A DNA stretch of 64,000 nt. It comes from Agromyces rhizosphaerae. Lineage in GTDB: Bacteria; Actinomycetota; Actinomycetes; Actinomycetales; Microbacteriaceae. Below are positions 25,874-34,708 of the stretch, in pieces. Made by a program: the position numbers and the translations under genes. Numbering within the stretch: position 1 is the stretch's first letter; every line of letters begins with the position of its first letter. Under the pieces are notes generated by a model that worked only from the letters and a program-made list of their open reading frames with translations, searched no databases and was not told the origin of the DNA. The DNA lies in assembly GCF_027925245.1 (NCBI RefSeq), contig NZ_BSDP01000001.1, positions 1,798,001 to 1,862,000 on the forward strand. Reading direction: 5' to 3'.

Positions 25874-26722
25874 ATGACGATCGTTCGAGCGGCGATCACG
25901 CAGACGACGTGGACCGGCGACAAGGACTCGATGCTCGACAAGCACGAGCAGTTCGCGCGCGGCGCCAAGGAGCAGGGCGCCCAGGTGATCTGCTTCCAGG
26001 AGCTGTTCTACGGCCCCTACTTCGGCATCACCGAGGACGTGAAGTACTACGACTTCGCCGAGCCGGCCGACGGCCCGATCGTGCAGCGCTTCGCCGCGCT
26101 CGCGGCCGAGCTCGGCATGGTGATGGTGCTCCCGATCTACGAGGAGGAGCAGCCCGGGGTGTACTACAACACCGCGGTCGTCGTCGACAACGACGGCACC
26201 ATCCTCGGCAAGTACCGGAAGCACCACATCCCGAACCTCGACAAGTTCTGGGAGAAGTTCTACTTCCGCCCCGGCAACCTCGGCTACCCGGTCTTCCAGA
26301 CCGCGGTCGGGCCGATCGGCGTGTACATCTGCTACGACCGGCACTTCCCCGAGGGCTGGCGCGAGCTGGGACTCAACGGCGCGCAGATCGTGTTCAACCC
26401 GAACGCGACCAAGCCCGGCCTCTCGAACCGCCTGTGGGAGATCGAGCAGCCCGCCGCCGCCGCGGCCAACGGGTACTTCGTCGCCGCGCCCAACCGCGTC
26501 GGCCGCGAGGACAACGAGTACGGCGACCTCGCCGTCGACTTCTACGGCTCGAGCCAGTTCTGCGACCCGCAGGGCAACATCGTCGGCGAGTACGGCTCGC
26601 AGCACGACGAGGAGATCGTCGTGCGCGACCTCGACATGGACATGATCCGGCAGGTGCGCAACGCCTGGCAGTTCTACCGCGACCGTCGCCCCGAGTCGTA
26701 CACCTCGATCCCGAAGCCGTGA
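25874..26722 (+). CDS. Beta-ureidopropionase (N-carbamoyl-beta-alanine amidohydrolase), nitrilase family
   Basis: A 282-residue nitrilase-superfamily enzyme. The Glu-Lys-Cys triad is visible as QELFYG (Glu43), KYRKHHIPN (Lys116) and YICYDRHFPEGWR (Cys153). The last motif is characteristic of beta-ureidopropionases. It should convert N-carbamoyl-beta-alanine (or the beta-aminoisobutyrate form) to the beta-amino acid, CO2 and ammonia in the cytoplasm, the third step of reductive uracil/thymine breakdown. CAGGAGGCAGC precedes the ATG. It is the first gene of the operon, followed by the enzyme for the preceding step. Confidence 0.92.
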   Translation: MTIVRAAITQTTWTGDKDSMLDKHEQFARGAKEQGAQVICFQELFYGPYFGITEDVKYYDFAEPADGPIVQRFAALAAELGMVMVLPIYEEEQPGVYYNTAVVVDNDGTILGKYRKHHIPNLDKFWEKFYFRPGNLGYPVFQTAVGPIGVYICYDRHFPEGWRELGLNGAQIVFNPNATKPGLSNRLWEIEQPAAAAANGYFVAAPNRVGREDNEYGDLAVDFYGSSQFCDPQGNIVGEYGSQHDEEIVVRDLDMDMIRQVRNAWQFYRDRRPESYTSIPKP

Positions 26723-26819
26723 GACGTCGCCACGGGGCAGCCGGCACCTCTCGCGGATGCCCCGGGGCGACCACCCGCGCACCAGACATCCCGACCCGCA
26801 TCCAGCGAAGGAGCGCACC

Positions 26820-28256
26820 ATGGCAACCACCCTCATCACCGGCGGCACGGTCGTCAGCGCGACCGGCCGGGCGAACGCCGACGTGCTCGTCGACGGCGAG
26901 CGCATCGTCGCCGTGCTCGAGCCCGGCAGCGAGCTGCTCGGCACCGACCTGAAGTCGGGCGTCGACACCGTGATCGACGCGACCGGCAAGTACGTCATTC
27001 CGGGCGGCATCGACGCCCACACCCACATGGAGCTGCCGTTCGGCGGCACCGCCGCGATCGACACGTTCGAGACCGGCACCCGAGCGGCCGCGTACGGCGG
27101 CACGACCTCGATCGTCGACTTCGCCGTGCAGCGCTACGGCGAGCGGGTGCAGGACGGCCTCGACGCCTGGCACGCCAAGGCCGCCGGCGAGTGCGCCATC
27201 GACTACGGCTTCCACCAGATCATCGGCGGCGTCGACGCCGACGCGATCGCGGCGATGAAGACGCTGCCCGACCAGGGCGTGACGAGCTTCAAGCTCTTCA
27301 TGGCCTACCCGGGCGTCTTCTACTCCGACGACGCGCAGGTGCTGAAGGCCATGCAGGTCAGCCGCGACACCGGCATGCTCACGATGATGCACGCCGAGAA
27401 CGGCCCCGCCATCGACGTGCTCGCCGAGCAGCTGATCGAGGAGGGCAAGACCGACCCGTACTTCCACGGCATCGCCCGCGCCTGGCAGATGGAGGAGGAG
27501 GCGACGCACCGCGCGATCATGCTCGCGAACCTCACCGGCGCGCCGCTGTACGTCGTGCACGTCTCGGCCAAGCAGGCCGTCGAGCAGCTCGCCTGGGCGC
27601 GCGACAAGGGCCAGAACGTCTTCGGCGAGACCTGCCCGCAGTACCTCTACCTCTCGCTCGAGGAGCAGCTCGGCGCCTCGAGCGAGGAGTGGGGCAACTT
27701 CGAGGGCGCCAAGTGGGTGTGCTCGACGCCGCTGCGCTCGCGCGAGGAGGGCCACCAGGACGCCATGTGGCAGGCGCTGCGCACGAACGACCTGCAGATG
27801 GTCTCGACCGACCACTGCCCGTTCTGCATGAAGGACCAGAAGGAGCTCGGCCTCGGCGACTTCCGCAAGATCCCGAACGGCATCGGCTCGATCGAGCACC
27901 GCATGGACCTCATGTACCAGGGCGTCGTGACCGGCGAGATCACCCTCGAGCGCTGGGTCGAGCTCACGAGCACGACCCCGGCGCGCATGTTCGGCATGTA
28001 CGGGCAGAAGGGCGTGATCCAGCCCGGCGCCGACGCCGACATCGTCGTCTACGACCCGAACGGGCACACCTCGATCGGCCTCGGCAAGACGCACCACATG
28101 GCGATGGACCACTCCGCCTGGGAGGGCTACGAGATCGACGGGCACGTCGACACGGTGCTCTCGCGCGGCAAGGTCATCGTCGACGACAACGCCTACCTCG
28201 GCGCCAAGGGCGACGGCCGCTTCATCAAGCGGGGACTCACCCAGTACCTCGTCTAG
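26820..28256 (+). CDS. hydA: Dihydropyrimidinase / D-hydantoinase
   Basis: A 478-residue cyclic amidohydrolase. It carries DAHTHMELPFGG (His67, His69), the carboxylated Lys158 in SFKLFMAYPG, and the later metal-site residues in HVSAKQ and STDHCPF. The MELPFGGT stretch and the STDHCPF ending are typical of dihydropyrimidinases. It opens dihydrouracil/dihydrothymine to N-carbamoyl-beta-amino acids, feeding the beta-ureidopropionase gene upstream. GAAGGAG precedes the ATG. Hydantoins or related cyclic imides are alternative substrates. Confidence 0.94.
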   Translation: MATTLITGGTVVSATGRANADVLVDGERIVAVLEPGSELLGTDLKSGVDTVIDATGKYVIPGGIDAHTHMELPFGGTAAIDTFETGTRAAAYGGTTSIVDFAVQRYGERVQDGLDAWHAKAAGECAIDYGFHQIIGGVDADAIAAMKTLPDQGVTSFKLFMAYPGVFYSDDAQVLKAMQVSRDTGMLTMMHAENGPAIDVLAEQLIEEGKTDPYFHGIARAWQMEEEATHRAIMLANLTGAPLYVVHVSAKQAVEQLAWARDKGQNVFGETCPQYLYLSLEEQLGASSEEWGNFEGAKWVCSTPLRSREEGHQDAMWQALRTNDLQMVSTDHCPFCMKDQKELGLGDFRKIPNGIGSIEHRMDLMYQGVVTGEITLERWVELTSTTPARMFGMYGQKGVIQPGADADIVVYDPNGHTSIGLGKTHHMAMDHSAWEGYEIDGHVDTVLSRGKVIVDDNAYLGAKGDGRFIKRGLTQYLV

Positions 28257-28262
28257 GGGCGA

Positions 28263-28302
28263 GCGGATGCCCCGGGCGCAACGCCGGCCCAGGGGCATCC
28301 GC
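28263..28302. repeat. GGATGCC-word inverted repeat between hydA and LLM gene
   Basis: GCGGATGCCCC (28263-28273) and GGGGCATCCGC (28292-28302) are exact reverse complements 7 nt after the stop codon. It may act as a partial terminator or mRNA-stabilising hairpin within the operon. Confidence 0.6.
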
Positions 28303-28334
28303 CCTCGCACCACCCGCTCAGGAAGGAACGCATC

Positions 28335-29351
28335 ATGGACTTCGGAGTCGTCCTCCAGACCAACCCGCCCTCGTCGCGCGTCGTGCAGCTCTCGCAGCTC
28401 GCCGAGGTGCACGGCTTCAGCACCGCGTGGACCTTCGACTCGCACCTGCTCTGGCAGGAGCCGTACGTCATCCACTCGCAGATCCTCGCCGAGACCAAGC
28501 GCATGAAGGTCGGCCCGTTCGTGACGAACCCGGCCACGCGCGACTGGACCGTCACCGCGTCGACCTTCGCGACGCTCAACGAGATGTACGGCAACCGCAC
28601 GATCTGCGGCATCGGCCGCGGCGACTCGGCGGTGCGCGTGACCAACGGCAAGCCCGTCACCATGCGGGAGCTGCGCGAGTCGATCCACGTGATCCGCGAG
28701 CTCGGCAACTCGCGCGAGGTCGAGTACAAGGGCTCGAAGATCCGCTTCCCGTGGTCGGTCGGCTCCGAGCTCGAGGTGTGGGTCGCCGCATACGGGCCGA
28801 TGGCGCTGAAGCTCACGGGCGAGGTGGGCGACGGGTTCATCCTGCAGCTCGCCGACGTCGACATCGCGAAGTGGATGATCCGCACCGTGCGCGAGGCCGC
28901 CGAGGCCGCGGGCCGCGACCCCGACAGCATCACGTTCTGCGTCGCGGCGCCGTTCTACGTCGGCGACGACTGGGAGCACATGCGCGAGCAGTGTCGCTGG
29001 TTCGGCGGCATGGTCGGCAACCACGTGGCCGACATCGTGACCAAGTACGGCACCGACGGCGACGTGCCGAAGGCGCTGACCGACTACATCGCGGGACGCA
29101 CGGGCTACGACTACAACACGCACGGCAAGGCCGACAACGACCACGTCGACTTCGTGCCCGACGAGATCGTCGACCGGTTCTGCCTGCTCGGCACCGCCGA
29201 GGACCACATCGCGAAGCTCGAGGAGCTCAAGGCGATCGGCGTCGACCACTTCGCCGGCTACCTCCAGCACGACAACAAGGAGGAGACGCTGCGGGTCTAC
29301 GGCGAGACCGTGATCCCCGCGCTCTCCGACCTCGTCCTGGCCAAGGAATGA
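28335..29351 (+). CDS. LLM-class F420-dependent oxidoreductase, TIGR03842-like (cluster 2)
   Basis: A 338-residue luciferase-like TIM-barrel. It opens DFGVVLQTNPPSSRVV and contains WTFDSHLLWQEPYVI, NPATRDWTVTAS, GNRTICGIGRGDSAVRV and CRWFGGMVGNHVADIV, the pattern I recall for the TIGR03842 group. Members are repeatedly found beside dihydropyrimidinase genes. The substrate is unproven. Here it lies where a dihydropyrimidine dehydrogenase would be expected, so it is the best local candidate for pyrimidine-ring reduction or a related redox step using F420 or FMN (inference). CAGGAAGGAACG precedes the ATG. Confidence 0.88.
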   Translation: MDFGVVLQTNPPSSRVVQLSQLAEVHGFSTAWTFDSHLLWQEPYVIHSQILAETKRMKVGPFVTNPATRDWTVTASTFATLNEMYGNRTICGIGRGDSAVRVTNGKPVTMRELRESIHVIRELGNSREVEYKGSKIRFPWSVGSELEVWVAAYGPMALKLTGEVGDGFILQLADVDIAKWMIRTVREAAEAAGRDPDSITFCVAAPFYVGDDWEHMREQCRWFGGMVGNHVADIVTKYGTDGDVPKALTDYIAGRTGYDYNTHGKADNDHVDFVPDEIVDRFCLLGTAEDHIAKLEELKAIGVDHFAGYLQHDNKEETLRVYGETVIPALSDLVLAKE

Positions 29352-30313
29352 CGGGAACCCTGCAGGAACAGACGACGGATGCCGCCCAGGCGGCCTCCGC
29401 ACCCGACCGCGCGCCCGCGCCGGGCGCGCGTCGCCGTCGCGGCGGCCGCCAGGCCGCCCGCTGGGTCTGGGGCGTCGCCGGCGTCCTGCTCGTCGCGGTG
29501 ATCTGGGAGCTGTACAAGTGGCTGGCCCCGGCCGACGGGGTCGTGATCGGCGAGACGCGCGTGCTGCCGCGCACGACCGACCTGGCCATGCCGCACGTGT
29601 GGGACATGCTCGCCCGCCTCGGCGAGCCCGTCACCCGCGCGCCGGGCGCGAACGTGCTGTGGCTCGAGATCGCGCTCGCTGCGCTCGTCACCCTCGGCAT
29701 CGCCGCCGCCGGCTGGCTCGTCGGCGTCATCGTCGGCATCGGCCTCGCGCTCGTGATGCAGCGCTGGCGGCTCGCCGAGTGGGGCCTGCTGCCGTGGATC
29801 ATCGTCAGCCAGACCGTGCCGCTCATCGCGTTCGCGCCGGTCGTGCGCAGCTGGGGCTCGCGCGTCGAGATCGGCGCGTTCGAGTGGCAGGACTGGATGT
29901 CGGTCGCGCTCATCGCCAGCTACCTCGCGTTCTTCCCCATCGCCGTGGGGGCGCTGAAGGGCCTGCAGTCGCCCGACCGCATCCACACCGAGCTCATGAA
30001 GACGTACGCCGCGGGCTACTGGCAGACCCTGTTCCGGCTGCGCTTCCCGGCATCCGTGCCCTACCTGCTTCCGGCCCTGCGCCTGGGCGCCGCGAACGCC
30101 GTGATCGGCGCGGTCGTGGCCGAGGTGTCGACGGGCCTGCAGGGCGGCATCGGCCGCCTCCTCATCCAGTTCGCCGGGCAGGCGTCGGGCGACCCCGCGA
30201 AGGCGTGGGCCCCGATCTTCGGCGCCATCGTGCTCGGCCTCGTCGCCGCGGGCTCGATCGCGCTGCTCGGCGTCATCCTGCAGAACTACCGCCGCGTGGA
30301 GGTCACCGCATGA
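29348..30313 (+). CDS. ABC transporter permease (SsuC class), cluster 2 first subunit
   Basis: A 321-residue permease with a long Ala/Arg-rich cytoplasmic N-terminus and about six helices. The EAA-type loop is MKTYAAGYWQTLFRLRFPAS. It overlaps the LLM gene by ATGA, so transport and redox genes are co-translated. An insert with VRSWGSRVEIGAFEWQDW lengthens it relative to cluster-1 permeases. Confidence 0.88.
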   Translation: MTGTLQEQTTDAAQAASAPDRAPAPGARRRRGGRQAARWVWGVAGVLLVAVIWELYKWLAPADGVVIGETRVLPRTTDLAMPHVWDMLARLGEPVTRAPGANVLWLEIALAALVTLGIAAAGWLVGVIVGIGLALVMQRWRLAEWGLLPWIIVSQTVPLIAFAPVVRSWGSRVEIGAFEWQDWMSVALIASYLAFFPIAVGALKGLQSPDRIHTELMKTYAAGYWQTLFRLRFPASVPYLLPALRLGAANAVIGAVVAEVSTGLQGGIGRLLIQFAGQASGDPAKAWAPIFGAIVLGLVAAGSIALLGVILQNYRRVEVTA

Positions 30314-31134
30314 GCACCGCACCGACGACGACCGCAGCCGTGCGGGTCACCGGGGTCGACAAGACGTTCGAGACCCGGTCGGGCGTCGTGCACGCCCTGC
30401 AGGGCATCGACCTCGAGGTGGCGGCGGGCGAGTTCGTCTCGCTCATCGGGCCCTCGGGGTGCGGCAAGTCGACGCTCATGCGCCTCATCGCCGACCTCGA
30501 CGAGCCCACCGCCGGCACGGTCGAGGTGAACGGCACGTCCGCCGCGCAGGCGCGCAAGGACCAGGCGTACGGCATCGCGTTCCAGCAGGCCGGCCTGCTG
30601 CCGTGGCGCACGGTCGCCGCGAACGTGTCGCTGCCGCTCGAGCTGCACGGCCCGTCGGGTGCGGCCCGTCGTGAGCGCGTGGCCGACCTGCTCGAGATGG
30701 TCGGCCTCTCCGACTTCGCCGACCGCTACCCCGACCAGCTCTCGGGCGGCATGCAGCAGCGCGTCGCGATCGCCCGGTCGCTCGCCGAGAAGCCCGGCAT
30801 CCTGCTGATGGACGAGCCGTTCGGCGCGCTCGACGAGATGACCCGCGAGAAGATGCAGACCGACCTCGTGCGCATCTGCGCCGAGACCGGTGCCGCGGTC
30901 GTGTTCGTCACGCACTCGATTCCCGAGGCCGTGTTCCTGTCCGACCGGGTGGTCGTGATGAGCCCGCGCCCGGGGCGCATCCAGGAGATCGTGCCGATCC
31001 AGGTGGGGGCGGATGCCGCGCGCGACGACCACCTCCGCGAGGAGTCGGTCTTCTTCGAGCACGTCACCGCGGTGCGCGAGGCGCTGCACGGCGGCACCGC
31101 CGCCTCGACCGCCCGGGGGGTCGAGACCCGATGA
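30310..31134 (+). CDS. ABC transporter ATPase (SsuB/TauB class), cluster 2
   Basis: A 274-residue ATPase: Walker A GPSGCGKST, FQQAGLLPWRTVAANV, signature LSGGMQQR, Walker B ILLMDEPFGALDEM and the switch HSIPEA. It lies between two permease genes with ATGA overlaps on both sides. It would drive uptake of a pyrimidine, hydantoin or related compound for this cluster. Confidence 0.9.
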   Translation: MSTAPTTTAAVRVTGVDKTFETRSGVVHALQGIDLEVAAGEFVSLIGPSGCGKSTLMRLIADLDEPTAGTVEVNGTSAAQARKDQAYGIAFQQAGLLPWRTVAANVSLPLELHGPSGAARRERVADLLEMVGLSDFADRYPDQLSGGMQQRVAIARSLAEKPGILLMDEPFGALDEMTREKMQTDLVRICAETGAAVVFVTHSIPEAVFLSDRVVVMSPRPGRIQEIVPIQVGADAARDDHLREESVFFEHVTAVREALHGGTAASTARGVETR

Positions 31135-31925
31135 CCCTCGCCACGCTGAGCCCGCGCGCCGAGACGACGGTGCGCATCGTCGCGCCGGTCACGGTCGGGC
31201 TCCTCGTGCTGGGCGTCTGGCAGTTCCTCGTCACCGTCGTCGGCGTCAGCGACTACCTGCTGCCGAGCCCGGCGTCGATCGTCGAGGAGCTCGTCGCGTT
31301 CTGGCCCTCGATCGTGTCGGCCACGGTCATCACCGGCACCAACGCCCTGATCGGCCTCGTCGTCGGCACCGTGCTCGGCGTCGGCCTCGCGGCGCTCGCC
31401 GCGCGCTGGCGCGCGGTCGACGACATGTCCGCACCGATCGTCGCGGCGCTCGCCGTGATCCCGATCGTCGCACTCGCGCCCGTGCTCAACTCGATGTTCG
31501 GCGCCGACAGCCAGTTCGGCCGGCAGGCCATCGCCGCGCTCGCGTCGTTCGTGCCCGTGTTCATCAACACCCTGCGCGGGTTCCGGCAGACCCTGCCCGT
31601 GCATCGCGACCTCATGCGCGCCTACGCCGCGAGTGGCAGCCAGGTCTTCCGCACCGTGACGCTGCCGACCGCGTTGCCGTTCGTGCTCACGGGCATCCGC
31701 ATCGCCTCGTCCCTCGCGGTGATCTCCGCGCTCGTCGCCGAGTACTTCGGCGGCCCGCGCGGCGGCCTCGGCGGGCTCATCTCGACGTCGGCCGCCTCGA
31801 GCGCCTACGCCCGCGCGTGGGCGTACGTCGTGGCATCCATCGCCCTCGGCCTGCTCTTCTACCTCGTGACGCTCGGCATCGAGCGCCTCGTGCTGCGCCG
31901 CATCCCGGCCGGAGGTGCGCGATGA
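31131..31925 (+). CDS. ABC transporter permease (SsuC class), cluster 2 second subunit
   Basis: A 264-residue membrane protein with about six helices, LLPSPASIVEEL near the N-terminus and the EAA-type loop MRAYAASGSQVFRTVTLPTA. It overlaps the ATPase gene by ATGA. The next 121 nt contain only a ribosome site for the binding protein. Confidence 0.9.
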   Translation: MTLATLSPRAETTVRIVAPVTVGLLVLGVWQFLVTVVGVSDYLLPSPASIVEELVAFWPSIVSATVITGTNALIGLVVGTVLGVGLAALAARWRAVDDMSAPIVAALAVIPIVALAPVLNSMFGADSQFGRQAIAALASFVPVFINTLRGFRQTLPVHRDLMRAYAASGSQVFRTVTLPTALPFVLTGIRIASSLAVISALVAEYFGGPRGGLGGLISTSAASSAYARAWAYVVASIALGLLFYLVTLGIERLVLRRIPAGGAR

Positions 31926-32046
31926 CGCGCGCCGCCGCCGGCATCGCGGCACCCGGACCCGGTACGCGAGGCGTACCGGACGGACGCCCTCGCACCCGGA
32001 GGCGACCTGCACCACCAGCACGCACCGAGCACTCGAAAGGACTGAC

Positions 32047-33198
32047 ATGAAGCACAGCACTCGCCGCGGAATCGCGGCCGGAGCGTTCGCCCTCTCGGCG
32101 GCGCTCGTCCTCGCAGCCTGTTCCTCGTCTGACGACTCCGGAGACACCGGGTCGGACGCGGGCGGCGACGAGCTCACCGAGGTGAAGCTCCAGCTCCAGT
32201 GGCTCCCGCAGGGCCAGTTCGCCGGCTACTTCGCAGCGGTCGAGAACGGCTACTTCGAGGAGGAGGGCCTGGAGGTCGAGATCATCCCGTCCGGCGGCGA
32301 CATCGTGCCCCAGGACGCCCTCGCCAACGGCGACGTCGACTACGCGATCGCGTGGGTGCCGAAGGTGCTCGGCTCGATCGAGGCCGGCGCCAACCTCACC
32401 AACATCGCGCAGATCTTCCAGCGCTCGGGCACCCTGCAGGTGTCGTGGGCCGACTCCGACATCTCGTCGGTGGCGGACTTCGAGGGCAAGAAGATCGGCT
32501 CGTGGGGCTTCGGCAACGAGTGGGAGATCTTCGCGGCCATGGCCGCCGAGGGCCTCGACTCGTCGACCGTCGAGATCATCACCCAGGACTTCAACATGAA
32601 CGCCTTCCTGCAGGGCGACATCGACGCGGCCCAGGCGATGACCTACAACGAGTACGCGCAGCTGCTCGAGACGCCGAACCCCGACACGGGCGAGCTGTAC
32701 ACGGCCGACGACTTCAACGTCATCAGCTACCAGGACACCGTCGGCGCCATGCTGCAGGACGCGATCTGGGCCGACACCGAGCGCCTCGAGTCCGACGCCG
32801 AGTACGAGGAGATGACGATCAGCTTCCTGAAGGCCGTCATCAAGGGCTGGGCGTTCGTGCGCGACAACCCCGAGGAGGCGTCGTCGATCACCATCGCCGC
32901 CGGTTCCGGCTGGGGTCCGAGCCACGAGCTCTGGATGGTCAACGAGACCAACAAGCTCATCTGGCCGGCGCCCGCGGGCATCGGTGTCATCGACGAGGCG
33001 GCCTGGGACCAGACCGTCGAGGGCGCGCTGAGCGCCGTCAACGAGGTCGGGGCCAGCCCCATCACGACCGAGCCGCCCGCGACCGCCTGGTCGAACCAGT
33101 ACATCGAGCAGGCCATCGCCGAGCTCGGTGACGAGGTCGACACGACCGGTGAGTCGTTCTCGCCGATCGAGGTGGAGCTCCTGGAGGGCGGCAACTAG
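32047..33198 (+). CDS. NMT1-type solute-binding lipoprotein (cluster 2)
   Basis: A 383-residue lipoprotein with signal peptide and lipobox VLAACS. The mature part begins KLQLQWLPQGQFAGYFAAVENGYFEEEGLEVEI and contains GGDIVPQDALANGDVDYAIAW, closely matching the NMT1/THI5-like domain used for pyrimidine-type ligands (HMP, riboflavin and pyrimidine precursors). GAAAGGACTGAC precedes the ATG. It should hand its ligand to the permease pair upstream, and the WLPQ motif supports a heterocyclic ligand. Confidence 0.92.
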   Translation: MKHSTRRGIAAGAFALSAALVLAACSSSDDSGDTGSDAGGDELTEVKLQLQWLPQGQFAGYFAAVENGYFEEEGLEVEIIPSGGDIVPQDALANGDVDYAIAWVPKVLGSIEAGANLTNIAQIFQRSGTLQVSWADSDISSVADFEGKKIGSWGFGNEWEIFAAMAAEGLDSSTVEIITQDFNMNAFLQGDIDAAQAMTYNEYAQLLETPNPDTGELYTADDFNVISYQDTVGAMLQDAIWADTERLESDAEYEEMTISFLKAVIKGWAFVRDNPEEASSITIAAGSGWGPSHELWMVNETNKLIWPAPAGIGVIDEAAWDQTVEGALSAVNEVGASPITTEPPATAWSNQYIEQAIAELGDEVDTTGESFSPIEVELLEGGN

Positions 33199-33218
33199 CC
33201 ATGCGCACCACCGGCGGC

Positions 33219-33297
33219 CGGATGCCACGGGCGGAGACCCCGCTCGCGGCGTCCGGCCGTCGCCGTGCCGGGCGGGTCCGCGCCAGCGTGGCATCCG
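33219..33297. repeat. GGATGCC-word inverted repeat before aminotransferase gene
   Basis: CGGATGCCACG (33219-33229) and CGTGGCATCCG (33287-33297) are exact reverse complements around a 57-nt spacer. They occupy most of the gap between the lipoprotein and aminotransferase genes. Confidence 0.55.
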
Positions 33298-33343
33298 CCC
33301 GGCACCACCACCAGACCGCACCGCGCCGCACGAGGGGGAACCC

Positions 33344-34672
33344 ATGACCGACACCGCCGCACCGAACCCCGATCTCGACGAGCTCGCCCGCGAGCTCGAC
33401 CACGCCCACGTGTTCCACTCGTGGTCCGCGCAGGGCTCGCCGCCGCAGCTCACCATCGCCGGCGGCAAGGGCACGAAGGTCTGGACGCACGGGGGCGACG
33501 AGTACCTCGACTTCTCGAGCCAGCTCGTCAACGTGAACATCGGGCACCAGCATCCGTCGGTCGTGTCCGCGATCCGCGAGCAGGCGTCGCTGCTGTCGAC
33601 CATCGGCCCGCCCATCGTGAACCTCGCGCGCGGCGAGGCGGCCAAGCGCATCACGGCGCGAGCGCCGCGCCGGTTCCACAAGGTGTTCTTCACCAACGGC
33701 GGGGCGGATGCGAACGAGAACGCCGTGCGCATGGCGCGCCTGCACACCGGGCGCGACAAGGTGCTCTCGACGTACCGCTCGTATCACGGCAACACCGGCG
33801 CCGCCGTCGTCGCGACGGGCGACTGGCGCCGCATCCCGAACGAGTACGCCCGCGGGCACGTGCACTTCTTCGGGCCGTACCTGTACCGCTCCGAGTTCTG
33901 GGCGACGACGCCCGAGGAGGAGTCGGAGCGCGCGCTGCAGCACCTGCGGCGCGTGATCGAGAGCGAGGGGCCGTCGTCGATCGCGGCGATCCTGCTCGAG
34001 ACGATTCCGGGCACCGCCGGCATCATGCTGCCGCCGCCCGGGTACCTGGCAGGGGTGCGCGAGCTTGCGACGCAGCACGGCATCGTGCTGATCCTCGACG
34101 AGGTCATGGCCGGGTTCGGGCGCACCGGGCGCTGGTTCGCGTTCGACGGGTACGACGTCGAGCCCGACCTCATCACCTTCGCGAAGGGCGTGAACTCGGG
34201 CTACGTGCCGGTCGGCGGCGTGCTCATCGCCGAGGAGATCGCGGCGGACTTCGATGCGAAGGTGTTCCCGGGCGGGCTGACCTACTCGGGGCATCCGCTC
34301 GCCGCCGCCTCCATCGTCGCCGCGCTCGACGCGATGGAGTCGGAGGGCATCGTCGACAACGCCCGGCGCGTGGGCGCCGAGGCGATCGGGCCCGGGCTCG
34401 AGGCGCTCGCCGAGAAGCACGAGATCATCGGCGAGGTGCGCGGCGAGGGCGTGTTCTGGGCGATGGAGCTCGTGGCCGACCGGGCGACGCGCGAGCCCGT
34501 GGCGCCCGCGGTCGTCGCCCGGGCGAAGGGCGAGCTCGCCGCGCGCGGGCTGCTCGCGTTCACCGCGGAGAACCGCATCCACGTCGTGCCGCCGTGCGTC
34601 GTCACCGACGACGAGGTGGGGCAGGCGATGGACATCTACGACGAGGTGCTGGGGCTCGACCTGCTCGGCTGA
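33344..34672 (+). CDS. Class III omega-aminotransferase (beta-alanine/4-aminobutyrate:acceptor type)
   Basis: A 442-residue PLP enzyme. It shows KVFFTNGGADANENAVRMAR, SYHGNTGAA, LILDEVMAGFGRTG and the PLP lysine in ITFAKGVNSGYVPVGG (Lys281). This is the class that converts beta-alanine or beta-aminoisobutyrate to malonate or methylmalonate semialdehyde. It follows beta-ureidopropionase in the pathway and precedes the semialdehyde dehydrogenase gene. GAGGGGGA precedes the ATG. Confidence 0.92.
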   Translation: MTDTAAPNPDLDELARELDHAHVFHSWSAQGSPPQLTIAGGKGTKVWTHGGDEYLDFSSQLVNVNIGHQHPSVVSAIREQASLLSTIGPPIVNLARGEAAKRITARAPRRFHKVFFTNGGADANENAVRMARLHTGRDKVLSTYRSYHGNTGAAVVATGDWRRIPNEYARGHVHFFGPYLYRSEFWATTPEEESERALQHLRRVIESEGPSSIAAILLETIPGTAGIMLPPPGYLAGVRELATQHGIVLILDEVMAGFGRTGRWFAFDGYDVEPDLITFAKGVNSGYVPVGGVLIAEEIAADFDAKVFPGGLTYSGHPLAAASIVAALDAMESEGIVDNARRVGAEAIGPGLEALAEKHEIIGEVRGEGVFWAMELVADRATREPVAPAVVARAKGELAARGLLAFTAENRIHVVPPCVVTDDEVGQAMDIYDEVLGLDLLG

Positions 34673-34708
34673 GCGGGCGACCGACGGCACGGTAAGGGAG
34701 AGGGAATC

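Noticed and set aside
26394-29402. 1002-codon open frame on the reverse strand
   Set aside because: It is antisense to dihydropyrimidinase and the LLM gene, with low-complexity Arg/Val/Leu composition and no recognisable motif.
31922-32050. Possible 42-residue gene between permease and lipoprotein
   Set aside because: It has an Arg/Pro-rich composition, overlaps the lipoprotein start and has no membrane or domain signal. The region is better read as the leader with the GAAAGGA ribosome site.
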